Below, one piece after another: positions 34,142 to 42,640 of a DNA stretch of 64,000 nucleotides (its first letter is position 1; every line of letters starts with the position of its first letter). The translations under genes and the position numbers were made by a program. The notes beneath the pieces were generated by a model. The model was not told the origin of the DNA, made no database searches, and saw only the letters and a program-made list of their open reading frames with translations. The DNA is taken from NCBI RefSeq assembly GCF_015500075.1, contig NZ_CP045496.1:4660001-4724000 (forward strand), read 5' to 3'. Source of the stretch: Mesorhizobium sp. INR15. Its GTDB lineage: Bacteria; Pseudomonadota; Alphaproteobacteria; Rhizobiales; Rhizobiaceae.

Positions 34142-35478
34142 CTGGCTTTCTTCCCCCCGCGCAGCTTCGACTTCTTGATCAGGCCCTCATACTGATGGGC
34201 GATCAGGTGGCCCTGAATCTGCGCCACGGTATCGAGCGTGACACTGACCACAATCAGAAGCGATGTGCCACCAAGGTAGAACGGTACGCCAGTCGCCGAA
34301 ATCAGGAACTCAGGCAACAGGCACACCAGCACCAGATAAATGGCGCCGATGACGGTGATGCGGGTGAGGACGTAATCGATGTAGTCCGCGGTCCGTTCGC
34401 CCGGACGATAGCCTGGGATGAAGCCTGAATGCTTCTTGAGCTGGTCGGCGGTGTCCTTCGGGTTGAACACAATCGCGGTGTAGAAGAAAGCGAAGAACAC
34501 GATCATCGCCGCATAGAACGCCATGTAGAGTGGCTGGCCGTGGCCAAGCGACGCCAGGATGGTGCTTGCCCATGCAGGCATGTTGGTCGTCTGCGAGAAG
34601 CCGGCGATGGTCGCGGGCAGCAAAAGCAGCGACGAAGCGAAGATCGGCGGAATGACGCCCGAGGTGTTGAGCTTCAGTGGCAGGTGCGAGGTATCGCCCT
34701 GGAACATGCGGTTGCCGACCTGTCGCTTCGGATACTGGATCAGCAAGCGGCGCTGGGCGCGCTCGAAGAACACGATGAGCGCGATGACGACGACGGCGAG
34801 AACGATGATCGCCAGGATCAGGCCCGTCGACAGCGCGCCGGTGCGGCCAAGCTCCAGGGTGCCGGAGATCGCATGCGGCAGGCCGGCGACGATACCAGAG
34901 AAGATGATCAGTGAAATGCCGTTGCCGATCCCGCGCGCGGTGATCTGCTCGCCAAGCCACATCAGGAACATGGTGCCGCCGACCAGCGTGACGACCGTCG
35001 AAATGCGGAAGAACATGCCGGGGTCGCTGACGATGCCGTTGCCGTTCTCCAGGCCGGCAGAAATGCCGTAGGCCTGAACCAGCGCCAGCAGCACAGTGCC
35101 GTAGCGCGTGTACTGGTTGATGATCTTGCGGCCCTGCTCGCCTTCCTTCTTCAGCGATTCCAGCGACGGAATGACCGAGGTCATCAGCTGCATGATGATG
35201 GAGGCGGAGATGTAGGGCATGATGCCGAGCGCGAAGATCGCCATGCGCTGCACGGCGCCGCCGGCAAACATGTTAAACATGCCGAGCACGCCCTTGCTCT
35301 GCGAGGAAAAGGCCTGCGCAAAGGCGTCGGGATTGATACCGGGCAGCGGGATATAGGTGCCAAGGCGATAGACGAGCAATGCACCGATCGTGAACCAGAT
35401 GCGCTTCTTCAGATCCTCTGCCTTGGCGAAGGCCGAGAAATTCAGATTCGAGGCTAGTTGTTCAGCAGCCGAAGCCAT
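34138..35478 (-). CDS. secY: Preprotein translocase subunit SecY
   Basis: The 446-residue channel-forming subunit has ten membrane helices. Its signatures are RIWFTIGALLVYRLGTYIPLPGI at the start, the plug-region FNMFAGGAVQRMAIFALGIMPYI and, in cytoplasmic loop C5, IPGYRPGERTADY. It assembles with SecE and SecG to export proteins. It begins 192 bases after rplO, a gap holding a strong hairpin, and ends overlapping adk. Confidence 0.98.
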   Translation of the reverse strand: MASAAEQLASNLNFSAFAKAEDLKKRIWFTIGALLVYRLGTYIPLPGINPDAFAQAFSSQSKGVLGMFNMFAGGAVQRMAIFALGIMPYISASIIMQLMTSVIPSLESLKKEGEQGRKIINQYTRYGTVLLALVQAYGISAGLENGNGIVSDPGMFFRISTVVTLVGGTMFLMWLGEQITARGIGNGISLIIFSGIVAGLPHAISGTLELGRTGALSTGLILAIIVLAVVVIALIVFFERAQRRLLIQYPKRQVGNRMFQGDTSHLPLKLNTSGVIPPIFASSLLLLPATIAGFSQTTNMPAWASTILASLGHGQPLYMAFYAAMIVFFAFFYTAIVFNPKDTADQLKKHSGFIPGYRPGERTADYIDYVLTRITVIGAIYLVLVCLLPEFLISATGVPFYLGGTSLLIVVSVTLDTVAQIQGHLIAHQYEGLIKKSKLRGGKKAR

Positions 35479-35574
35479 GCCTGATTCTCCGCTTGGTAAC
35501 GCTCAATGGCCCGCAGGTCAGGCGGCGCGTGTCACCGAAGCTCACGAGATAAGCTCCGGACCGTAAACATGCAA

Positions 35575-35596
35575 GCGGCCGCGTTGACGCGGCCGC
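35575..35596 (-). other. Perfect stem-loop between rplO and secY
   Basis: GCGGCCGCG-TTGA-CGCGGCCGC is a nine-base perfect GC stem with a tetraloop in the rplO-secY gap. There is no T-run. It may lower read-through into secY or be a processing or protein-binding site. Confidence 0.55.
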
Positions 35597-35670
35597 GATA
35601 TTGAGCAGATCAAAGCACGGCCGCGAGCAAAAATGGATCCCACTCCTGCCGACCGCGCTTCAAATTGCTG

Positions 35671-36144
35671 TTACTCGGCAGCTGCCTTTTCCGGCAACTT
35701 GACCGAACCGCCGGCCTTTTCGATCTTCTCGATCGCGGCCTTGGAGGCGCCGGCGACGTCAAAGGCGAGCTTCGCCTTGATCTCGCCGTCCGAGAGGATG
35801 CGCACACCGTCCTTGACGCGGCGGATGACGCCGGCAGCGACGAGTGATTCAGCCGTGACGGTTGCCTTGGCGTCGAGCTTCTTGGCGTCGATGGCTACCT
35901 GAATGCGGGCCAGCGAAACGACCGTGAAGCTCTTGGCGAAGATGTTGTTGAAGCCACGCTTCGGCAGGCGCCGGTAAAGTGGCATCTGGCCACCCTCGAA
36001 GCCGTTGATGGCAACGCCGGAGCGAGCCTTCTGGCCCTTGACACCGCGACCGGCGGTCTTGCCGGAGCCGGAGCCAATGCCACGGCCGAGACGCTTCTTG
36101 GAGTGCGTCGCGCCGTCCTTGTCACGCAGATCATTGAGTTTCAT
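35671..36144 (-). CDS. rplO: 50S ribosomal protein L15
   Basis: The 157-residue late-assembly protein opens MKLNDLRDKDGATHSKKRLG followed by the Gly-rich GRGIGSGSGKTAGRGVKGQK extension. GFEGGQMPLYRRLPKRGF is the family signature. It is 22 bases after rpmD and is the last ribosomal gene before secY. Confidence 0.98.
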   Translation of the reverse strand: MKLNDLRDKDGATHSKKRLGRGIGSGSGKTAGRGVKGQKARSGVAINGFEGGQMPLYRRLPKRGFNNIFAKSFTVVSLARIQVAIDAKKLDAKATVTAESLVAAGVIRRVKDGVRILSDGEIKAKLAFDVAGASKAAIEKIEKAGGSVKLPEKAAAE

Positions 36145-36166
36145 CTGAGTTCTCCTGCGCTCTGGC

Positions 36167-36364
36167 TCAGCCCTCGTCCACGACGCGGACGAGATGCTGG
36201 ACGGCAGCGATCATGCCGCGCACGGAGGGCGTATCTTCCAGCGTGCGCTGCTTGTGCATCTTGTTGAGGCCGAGCCCGACCAGCGTCGCGCGCTGTTCCT
36301 TCGGGCGGCGGATCGGCGAACCGATCTGCTCAACGGTGACGGTCTTTGTTGCTTTCTTGGCCAT
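36167..36364 (-). CDS. rpmD: 50S ribosomal protein L30
   Basis: The 65-residue protein starts MAKKATKTVTVEQIGSPI; a start two codons upstream is possible. It contains RRPKEQRATLVGLGLNKM and the terminal HLVRVVDEG. It sits between rpsE and rplO as expected. Confidence 0.97.
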   Translation of the reverse strand: MAKKATKTVTVEQIGSPIRRPKEQRATLVGLGLNKMHKQRTLEDTPSVRGMIAAVQHLVRVVDEG

Positions 36365-36388
36365 GGTCAAAATCCCTGGTCAGATCGA

Positions 36389-36952
36389 CTATTCTTCAGC
36401 CGCAACGGCGGTGCCGCGGCGGGCCTGAAGCGTCGAATACTTGATGCCACGAGCAGCAGCCACATCCTTGGGATGCATCTGGCTCTTCAGCGCGTCGAAC
36501 GTGGCGCGAACCATGTTGTAGGGGTTCGACGAACCCATCGACTTGGCGACCACGTCATGCATGCCGAGCGTCTCGAACACAGCGCGCATCGGGCCGCCGG
36601 CGATGATGCCGGTACCTTGCTTGGCAGCGCGCAGCAGCACGCGTCCAGCACCCCAGCGTCCTTCGACGTCGTGATGCAGCGTACGGCCCGAGCGAAGCGG
36701 CACGAAGATCATGTCGCGCTTGGCCGATTCAGTTGCCTTGCGGATCGCCTCAGGCACTTCGCGAGCCTTGCCGTGACCGAAGCCAACGCGGCCCTTCTGG
36801 TCGCCGACAACGACGAGTGCTGCAAAACCAAAGCGACGGCCGCCCTTGACGACCTTGGCGACGCGGTTGATGTGGACGAGCTTGTCCACCATGCCGTCAT
36901 CGCGTTCCTCACGATCGCGGCCTCGGCCGCCATCCCTACGTTCCTGTGCCAT
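36389..36952 (-). CDS. rpsE: 30S ribosomal protein S5
   Basis: From MAQERRDGGRGRDREERDDG (36952), after AAGGAAC, S5 is 187 residues. A basic-acidic N-terminal tail precedes the double-stranded-RNA-binding fold (LVHINRVAKVVKGGRRFGFA). The C-terminal half has GTGIIAGGPMRAVFETLGM and GSSNPYNMVRATFDAL. It acts in decoding fidelity and the helicase activity at the mRNA entry tunnel. An ATG 81 bases upstream is rejected. Confidence 0.98.
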   Translation of the reverse strand: MAQERRDGGRGRDREERDDGMVDKLVHINRVAKVVKGGRRFGFAALVVVGDQKGRVGFGHGKAREVPEAIRKATESAKRDMIFVPLRSGRTLHHDVEGRWGAGRVLLRAAKQGTGIIAGGPMRAVFETLGMHDVVAKSMGSSNPYNMVRATFDALKSQMHPKDVAAARGIKYSTLQARRGTAVAAEE

Positions 36953-37108
36953 ATCCTGTTCCTTGTTTTTTTCCGGAAGCACGGTTGCTGATAAGATCCG
37001 ATGCCTCTGAGGGTCATCGGGGGCGAAATTCATTCTTCCCTTTGCATGATCCGAACTGAAAAGTCTGCAACTTTTTGCTGCGCTGACTTACAGTTCAAAA
37101 TCAGGCAA

Positions 37109-37468
37109 TTAGAAGCTCAAGCCACCTTCGCGAGCAGCTTCTGCCAGTGCCTTGACGCGGCCGTGATAGATATAGGCGCCGCGATCGAAGACAACTTCCT
37201 TGACGCCGGCCTTGGTGGCGCGCTCGGCGATCAGCTTGCCAATCGCGGCGGCAGCGGCGGTGTCGGCGCCGGTCTTGAGCGAACCCTTGAGGTCCTTCTC
37301 AAGCGTCGAGGCCGCGACGATAGTGTGGCCCTTGGCGTCGTCGATGACCTGAACATAGATGTTCTTCGACGTGCGGTGGACCGAAAGGCGCGGACGCTCG
37401 CCGGCGACCTTCTTGATCTGACGGCGGACACGCTGCGCGCGGCGCTGGATGGATTCCTTGGTAGCCAT
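37109..37468 (-). CDS. rplR: 50S ribosomal protein L18
   Basis: The 119-residue 5S-rRNA-binding protein starts MATKESIQRRAQRVRRQIKK at 37468; the open frame extends upstream but antisense to rplF's intergenic region and is not coding. RLSVHRTSKNIYVQVIDD and FDRGAYIYHGRVKALAEAAR are the L18 signatures. Confidence 0.98.
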   Translation of the reverse strand: MATKESIQRRAQRVRRQIKKVAGERPRLSVHRTSKNIYVQVIDDAKGHTIVAASTLEKDLKGSLKTGADTAAAAAIGKLIAERATKAGVKEVVFDRGAYIYHGRVKALAEAAREGGLSF

Positions 37469-37607
37469 GATAGTCTTCCTTGCCTTCAAAAAACGGGGAC
37501 TGCCATATGCGGTAGGCGATACGCCTCCCGCGACCGCTCCCCGCGGCGTTGCACTTCCTTGGCTTGGTCCTGTCCGAAAAGTCTGAAACCTTTCGGGGCC
37601 AAGCCCA

Positions 37608-38141
37608 CTACTTCTTCTTGCCTTCCTTACGGACGATCTTCTCGCCAGCGTAACGAACACCCTTGCCCTTGTAAGGCTCGGGACCGCGATACTCGCGGAT
37701 TTCGGCGGCAACTTGGCCGACCTGCTGCTTGTCGATGCCGGCCACGGTGATTTCGGTCGGCTTCGGCACGGTGATCGTGATACCTGACGGCGTCTGGTAA
37801 ACGACATCGTGGCTGAAGCCAAGCGCGAGCTGCAGGTTCTTGCCCTGCAGGGCGGCACGATAGCCGACGCCGGTGATCTCGAGCTTCTTTTCGAAACCGT
37901 CCTTGACGCCCTGCAGAATGTTGACGATCTGCGTGCGCGACATGCCCCACTTGGAGCGAGAGGCCTTGGTCTGGTCGCGCGGCTGGACAGCGATCTCGCT
38001 GCCTTCCATCTTGACCAGGACTTCGTCGTTCACCACGAACTTCAGCTCACCCTTGGGGCCCTTCGCCGTCACGGTCTGGCCGTTGACGGTCGCGGTCACG
38101 CCCTGCGGCAGCGAAACGGGTTTCTTTCCAATACGAGACAT
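37608..38141 (-). CDS. rplF: 50S ribosomal protein L6
   Basis: The 177-residue protein begins MSRIGKKPVSLPQGVTATV and ends with GPEPYKGKGVRYAGEKIVRK, the conserved C-terminal signature. It consists of two similar domains near the sarcin-ricin loop. It lies between rpsH and rplR. Confidence 0.98.
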   Translation of the reverse strand: MSRIGKKPVSLPQGVTATVNGQTVTAKGPKGELKFVVNDEVLVKMEGSEIAVQPRDQTKASRSKWGMSRTQIVNILQGVKDGFEKKLEITGVGYRAALQGKNLQLALGFSHDVVYQTPSGITITVPKPTEITVAGIDKQQVGQVAAEIREYRGPEPYKGKGVRYAGEKIVRKEGKKK

Positions 38142-38233
38142 TTTGTTGTCCTCGTCACTTCTCTTGTTTCAGGTCTCTGTCTTCGGGCATGATCCCGAAA
38201 ACCGGATTCCAATTTTCGGGGTCACTTACCAGA

Positions 38234-38632
38234 TCAGAAGATCTGGCAGAGGATTTCCCCACCGACATTCTGTTCACGCGCTTCGTGGTCGGCCATCACG
38301 CCCTTCGGTGTCGAAAGGATGGCGATGCCGAGGCCGTTGGCGACGTGCGGGATCGACTTGGCCGAAACGTAGACGCGACGGCCTGGCTTCGAAACACGGG
38401 CGATTTCACGCACGACCGGCGCGCCGTCGAAATACTTCAGTTCGATCTCGATTTCGGACTTGCCGTTGTCGAAGTCGGTCTGGCTGTAATCGCGGATATA
38501 GCCTTCAGCCTTCAGCACGTCGAGGACGCGGGTACGCAGGCGCGAGGCCGGCGTCGAGACGCTCGACTTCTTGCGCCCATAGGCGTTGCGGATGCGGGTC
38601 AGCATATCGCCGAGAGGATCGCTCAATGACAT
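38234..38632 (-). CDS. rpsH: 30S ribosomal protein S8
   Basis: The 132-residue central-domain protein starts MSLSDPLGDMLTRIRNAYGR and ends with VSAKSIPHVANGLGIAILST followed by the MADHEAREQNVGGEILCQIF tail of S8. In enterobacteria S8 represses the spc operon by binding its mRNA; whether that occurs here is not visible. Confidence 0.98.
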   Translation of the reverse strand: MSLSDPLGDMLTRIRNAYGRKKSSVSTPASRLRTRVLDVLKAEGYIRDYSQTDFDNGKSEIEIELKYFDGAPVVREIARVSKPGRRVYVSAKSIPHVANGLGIAILSTPKGVMADHEAREQNVGGEILCQIF

Positions 38633-38644
38633 GTTATGTGCTCC

Positions 38645-38950
38645 TTACCAGCTCGACTTGACCAGGCCCGGGATCTGGCCGTTGTTGCCGAGATCACGAA
38701 GCGCGATGCGCGATACCTTGAGCTTACGATAGTAGGCACGCGGACGGCCGGTGACTTCGCAGCGGTTGCGGATGCGAATCTTGGCCGAGTTGCGCGGCAT
38801 GGCCGCAAGCTTCAACTGGGCGCGGAAGCGCTCTTCCATCGGCTTGGTCTGATCCATGATGATCGCCTTGAGGGCCGCACGCTTGGGAGCGTACTGGTCC
38901 GCAAGTTTCCGGCGCCGGTTGTTCTTCTCGACTGAGCTGGTCTTTGCCAT
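38645..38950 (-). CDS. rpsN: 30S ribosomal protein S14 (zinc-independent)
   Basis: The 101-residue protein is the long form lacking the CxxC zinc motif. It contains NSAKIRIRNRCEVTGRPRAY and the terminal GQIPGLVKSSW. It is 12 bases upstream of rpsH. Confidence 0.98.
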   Translation of the reverse strand: MAKTSSVEKNNRRRKLADQYAPKRAALKAIIMDQTKPMEERFRAQLKLAAMPRNSAKIRIRNRCEVTGRPRAYYRKLKVSRIALRDLGNNGQIPGLVKSSW

Positions 38951-38977
38951 TTCAGATTTTTCCTTTTCTCGCTGCCG

Positions 38978-39556
38978 TTACTGGCGGAAGGGGAAGTTGA
39001 AAGCCTTGAGCAATGCCCTGGCTTCGTCGTCCGTCTTCGCAGTCGTACAAACGATGACGTCCATGCCCCAGATCTGATCAACCTTGTCGTAGTTGATCTC
39101 CGGGAACACGATGTGTTCCTTGATGCCCATGGCGTAGTTGCCACGGCCATCGAAGCTCTTCGGATTCAATCCGCGGAAGTCGCGGACGCGTGGCAGTGCG
39201 ATGTTCACGAGGCGGTCGAGGAACTCGTACATGCGTTCCTTGCGCAGCGTGACCTTGGCACCGATCGGCATCTTCTCGCGGACCTTGAAGCCGGCGATCG
39301 AATTTCGGGCGCGGGTCACGACGGCCTTCTGGCCGGCGATCATCGCGAGATCTTCAGCAGCGATCGAAGGCTTCTTCGAGTCGCCGGTTGCTTCGCCAAC
39401 ACCCATGTTCAGCACGATCTTGTCGATGCGGGGAACCTGCATCTCGTTCTCGTAGCCGAACTGCTCCCGCAGCGCCTTGCGAATGGTCTCGTTGTAGACC
39501 TGCTTGAGGCGCGGCGTGTTCTGGGCAGTTGCCTGCTTGGTTTGAGCCTTAGCCAT
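38978..39556 (-). CDS. rplE: 50S ribosomal protein L5
   Basis: From MAKAQTKQATAQNTPRLKQV the 5S-rRNA-binding protein is 192 residues. It has VPRIDKIVLNMGVGEA and FDGRGNYAMGIKEHIVFPEI. Its ATG lies inside the last codons of rplX (eight-base overlap), which indicates translational coupling. Confidence 0.98.
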   Translation of the reverse strand: MAKAQTKQATAQNTPRLKQVYNETIRKALREQFGYENEMQVPRIDKIVLNMGVGEATGDSKKPSIAAEDLAMIAGQKAVVTRARNSIAGFKVREKMPIGAKVTLRKERMYEFLDRLVNIALPRVRDFRGLNPKSFDGRGNYAMGIKEHIVFPEINYDKVDQIWGMDVIVCTTAKTDDEARALLKAFNFPFRQ

Positions 39557-39863
39557 TGATGACTTCTCCCGAGCGCTTGGCGACGCGCACCTTCTTGCCG
39601 TCCTTCTGGAAGATGAAACCGACGCGGGTCGGCTTGCCATCCTTGGGGTCGGCCAGCGCGATGTTCGACAGCTGGATCGGCGCTTCCTTGGTGATGATCC
39701 CGCCCTCTTGGGACTGGGACTGCTTCTGGTGACGGCGGATCATGTTGACGCCGCGCACCAGCGCGGTGTCTTCCTTCGGCTGAACCGAGAGGACTTCGCC
39801 CGAACGGCCCTTGTCCTTGCCGGCCAGCACGACGACCTTGTCGCCTTTTCTAATCTTTTGCAT
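39549..39863 (-). CDS. rplX: 50S ribosomal protein L24
   Basis: The 104-residue KOW-domain protein starts MQKIRKGDKVVVLAGKDKGR and initiates 50S assembly. The internal GVNMIRRHQKQSQSQEGGII is the L24 signature. It is 12 bases downstream of rplN. Confidence 0.98.
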   Translation of the reverse strand: MQKIRKGDKVVVLAGKDKGRSGEVLSVQPKEDTALVRGVNMIRRHQKQSQSQEGGIITKEAPIQLSNIALADPKDGKPTRVGFIFQKDGKKVRVAKRSGEVING

Positions 39864-39875
39864 TGGTCCGGCTCC

Positions 39876-40244
39876 TTACAGCACTTCAGGCGCGAGCGAG
39901 ATGATCTTCATGTGGTTCTTGGCGCGGAGTTCGCGCGGAACCGGTCCGAAGATACGCGTGCCGATCGGCTCTTTCTTGTTGTCGACGAGAACGGCCGCGT
40001 TCTTGTCGAAACGGATCACGCTGCCGTCCGGGCGGCGGATGTCCTTGGCCGTGCGAACCACGACCGCCTTCATCACATCGCCCTTCTTAACGCGGCCGCG
40101 CGGAATGGCTTCCTTGATCGACACCACGATGATGTCGCCCACGGAAGCGTATTTCCGCTTCGAGCCGCCCAGCACCTTGATGCACATGACACGACGGGCG
40201 CCGGAATTATCCGCGACGTCGAGGTTTGTTTGCATCTGAATCAT
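39876..40244 (-). CDS. rplN: 50S ribosomal protein L14
   Basis: The 122-residue protein starts MIQMQTNLDVADNSGARRVM and includes CIKVLGGSKRKYASVGDIIV. It forms part of the L14-L19 intersubunit bridge and is the RsfS silencing-factor docking site. It is the first gene of the spc group. Confidence 0.98.
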   Translation of the reverse strand: MIQMQTNLDVADNSGARRVMCIKVLGGSKRKYASVGDIIVVSIKEAIPRGRVKKGDVMKAVVVRTAKDIRRPDGSVIRFDKNAAVLVDNKKEPIGTRIFGPVPRELRAKNHMKIISLAPEVL

Positions 40245-40316
40245 GACTGGCCGCCTTCTTCTTTTCTAACGGGATGGGTTCTTCACCCCTCCCCGGTCTG
40301 TCCAAAATTCGTTTTG

Positions 40317-40556
40317 TTACGCCTGGTCCGAAGACACAACGATCCAGCGCTTATCCTTGGAAATCGGCTTCGATTCCTGGATGGACACCTGATCGCCAAC
40401 CTTGTGGGCGTTGCTCTCGTCGTGCGCCTTGTACTTCTTCGTCATGCGCACGGTCTTCTTCATCACGGGATGCGTGAAGCGCCGTTCGACCTTGACGACA
40501 ACCGTCTTCTCGTTCTTGTCGCTGACGACGGTGCCCTGCAGAATGCGCTTTGGCAT
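40317..40556 (-). CDS. rpsQ: 30S ribosomal protein S17
   Basis: The 79-residue OB-fold protein starts MPKRILQGTVVSDKNEKTVV and has KKTVRMTKKYKAHDESN and PISKDKRWIVV. It is 11 bases downstream of rpmC. Confidence 0.98.
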   Translation of the reverse strand: MPKRILQGTVVSDKNEKTVVVKVERRFTHPVMKKTVRMTKKYKAHDESNAHKVGDQVSIQESKPISKDKRWIVVSSDQA

Positions 40557-40567
40557 GGTTTTCGTCC

Positions 40568-40768
40568 TTAAGCCTTCTTAGCCGCGGACTTTTCCGCAGC
40601 GATGGTCTTGATACGCGCAATGTCCTTACGGACCTGCCTCACGCGCGCGGTCTTCTCGAGCTGGCCGGTGGCCTTCTGGAAGCGCAGGTTGAACTGCTCC
40701 TTCTTCAGGCTGGCCAGGTCGTCGGTCAGCTGGTCCTGGGTCTTGGTCCGGATGTCTTCGGCTTTCAT
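40568..40768 (-). CDS. rpmC: 50S ribosomal protein L29
   Basis: The 66-residue protein starts MKAEDIRTKTQDQLTDDLAS at 40768 and contains KKEQFNLRFQKATGQLEKTA. The open frame continues upstream antisense-like across rplP but only this part is L29. It sits near the exit tunnel where SRP and trigger factor bind. Confidence 0.98.
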   Translation of the reverse strand: MKAEDIRTKTQDQLTDDLASLKKEQFNLRFQKATGQLEKTARVRQVRKDIARIKTIAAEKSAAKKA

Positions 40769-40781
40769 GATCAGCCCGTCC

Positions 40782-41195
40782 TTATTCTGCGATGCGCTGT
40801 ACGAAGCGCGTCCTGACCGAGAGCTTGGCCGCGCCGAGACGCAGCGCCTCACGGGCGGTTTCTTCATTGACGCCGTCGATCTCGAACATGATGCGGCCCG
40901 GCTTGACGCGCGCCGCCCAGTAATCGACAGCGCCCTTGCCCTTGCCCATGCGGACTTCGGTCGGCTTCGAAGTGACCGGCACGTCTGGGAAAATACGGAT
41001 CCAGACGCGGCCGGCACGCTTCATTTCACGGGTGATCGCGCGGCGGGCCGCCTCGATCTCACGTGCGGTGACGCGGTTCGGCTCAAGCGCCTTCAGCCCG
41101 AAACCGCCGAAATCCAGATTGGTACCGCCCTTTGCGGTACCATGGATACGGCCCTTGAACTGCTTGCGGAACTTTGTGCGCTTTGGCTGCAGCAT
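40782..41195 (-). CDS. rplP: 50S ribosomal protein L16
   Basis: The 137-residue protein starts MLQPKRTKFRKQFKGRIHGT and contains RVWIRIFPDVPVTSKPTEVR and MGKGKGAVDYWAARVKPGR. It organises the A-site tRNA-binding region. Confidence 0.98.
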   Translation of the reverse strand: MLQPKRTKFRKQFKGRIHGTAKGGTNLDFGGFGLKALEPNRVTAREIEAARRAITREMKRAGRVWIRIFPDVPVTSKPTEVRMGKGKGAVDYWAARVKPGRIMFEIDGVNEETAREALRLGAAKLSVRTRFVQRIAE

Positions 41196-41222
41196 CGTTC
41201 TAACTCCAAATTCCTAAATGTC

Positions 41223-41954
41223 TTAGGCGTTTTCGCGACGACGACCGCGTTCGCGATCACCACCACCACCGCCGCCATGCGCATGATCACCCTCGGTCGC
41301 ACGACGCTCCGAAGCCATCGGGTCATGCTCAAGGATCTCGCCCTTGAACACCCAAACCTTGACGCCGCAGATGCCATAGGCTGTGTGCGCTTCAGCCGTG
41401 CCGTAGTCGACATCGGCGCGCAGCGTATGCAGCGGCACGCGGCCTTCACGATACCATTCCATGCGCGCGATTTCGGCACCGCCGAGGCGGCCGGCGCAGT
41501 TGATGCGGATGCCTTCGGCACCGAGGCGCATCGCCGACTGCACGGCGCGCTTCATGGCACGACGGAAAGCGATACGGCGCTCGAGCTGCTGGGCAATCGA
41601 CTGGGCAACCAGGGTCGCGTCGATTTCCGGCTTGCGCACTTCAACGATGTTGAGGTGCGTCTCGGACTTCGTCATTTCCATCAGCTTCTTGCGAAGCTTT
41701 TCGATGTCGGCGCCCTTCTTGCCGATGATCAGACCAGGGCGAGCGGCATGGATGGTGACGCGGCACTTCTTGTGCGGGCGCTCGATCACGACCTTCGAGA
41801 TCGCAGCCTGCTTGAGTTCCTTCTCAAGATACTTGCGGATCTTGATGTCCTCATGCAGCAGCTTGCCGTACTCGCCGGTGTTCGCGAACCAGCGCGAATC
41901 CCAGGTGCGGTTGATGCCGAGGCGCAGACCGATCGGATTGACTTTCTGGCCCAT
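41223..41954 (-). CDS. rpsC: 30S ribosomal protein S3
   Basis: The 243-residue protein has an N-terminal KH domain (GLIIGKKGADIEKLRKKLME) and a C-terminal domain with EWYREGRVPLHTLRADVDYG. A Gly/His/Arg-rich tail of about 30 residues follows the usual fold. Its ATG shares one base with the rplV stop (TAATG). Confidence 0.98.
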   Translation of the reverse strand: MGQKVNPIGLRLGINRTWDSRWFANTGEYGKLLHEDIKIRKYLEKELKQAAISKVVIERPHKKCRVTIHAARPGLIIGKKGADIEKLRKKLMEMTKSETHLNIVEVRKPEIDATLVAQSIAQQLERRIAFRRAMKRAVQSAMRLGAEGIRINCAGRLGGAEIARMEWYREGRVPLHTLRADVDYGTAEAHTAYGICGVKVWVFKGEILEHDPMASERRATEGDHAHGGGGGGDRERGRRRENA

Positions 41955-42343
41955 TATGCGGCCTCCCCTTTTTCTTCGACTTCACGAACAACGATCGTGA
42001 GGTGCGAGAACGGCTTCTCGATGCGGCTGGCGCGACCACGGCCACGGGCATGGAACCGCTTCATGACGATCGACTTGCCGACATAGGCTTCCGCCACGAT
42101 CAGTGCATCGACATCCAGGTCGTGGTTGTTTTCCGCGTTGGCGATCGCCGATTCCAGCGTCTTCTTGACCGTGCCGGAAATCCGCTTGGCCGAGAATTCG
42201 AGATCGGAAAGCGCTGTCGCGACCTTCTTGCCGCGGATCAGCGCGGCAACGAGGTTCAGCTTCTGCGGGCTGATACGGATCGTGCGCAACACGGCGCGCG
42301 CTTCGTTATCAGCAAGCCTGCGCGGAGCTTTGGCCTTGCCCAT
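41954..42343 (-). CDS. rplV: 50S ribosomal protein L22
   Basis: The 129-residue protein contains IRISPQKLNLVAALIRGKKV and the exit-tunnel hairpin around VGKSIVMKRFHARGRGRASR. No macrolide-type deletion is seen in the loop. The TAATG overlap couples it to rpsC. Confidence 0.98.
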   Translation of the reverse strand: MGKAKAPRRLADNEARAVLRTIRISPQKLNLVAALIRGKKVATALSDLEFSAKRISGTVKKTLESAIANAENNHDLDVDALIVAEAYVGKSIVMKRFHARGRGRASRIEKPFSHLTIVVREVEEKGEAA

Positions 42344-42345
42344 GA

Positions 42346-42624
42346 TTATTTCCTCTTCGCCTTCTTATCCGCGCCGTGACCGTAATAGGTCCGGGTCGGA
42401 GCGAATTCACCGAACTTGTGACCGACCATGTCCTCGTTCACCGAGACGGGAACATGCTTCTGGCCGTTGTAGACACCGAAGGTGAAGCCGACGAACTGCG
42501 GCAGGATGGTGGAGCGACGGCTCCACATCTTGATCACCTCATTGCGACCACCTTCACGAACCTTGTCCACCTTCTTGAGAAGGTAGCCGTCGATGAAGGG
42601 GCCTTTCCAAATAGAACGAGTCAC
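42346..42624 (-). CDS. rpsS: 30S ribosomal protein S19
   Basis: The 92-residue head protein starts MTRSIWKGPFIDGYLLKKVD and contains KMWSRRSTILPQFVGFTFGV and VGHKFGEFAPTRTYYGH. It is two bases upstream of rplV. Confidence 0.98.
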   Translation of the reverse strand: MTRSIWKGPFIDGYLLKKVDKVREGGRNEVIKMWSRRSTILPQFVGFTFGVYNGQKHVPVSVNEDMVGHKFGEFAPTRTYYGHGADKKAKRK

Positions 42625-42640
42625 TTGGCGTTACCTCTTC

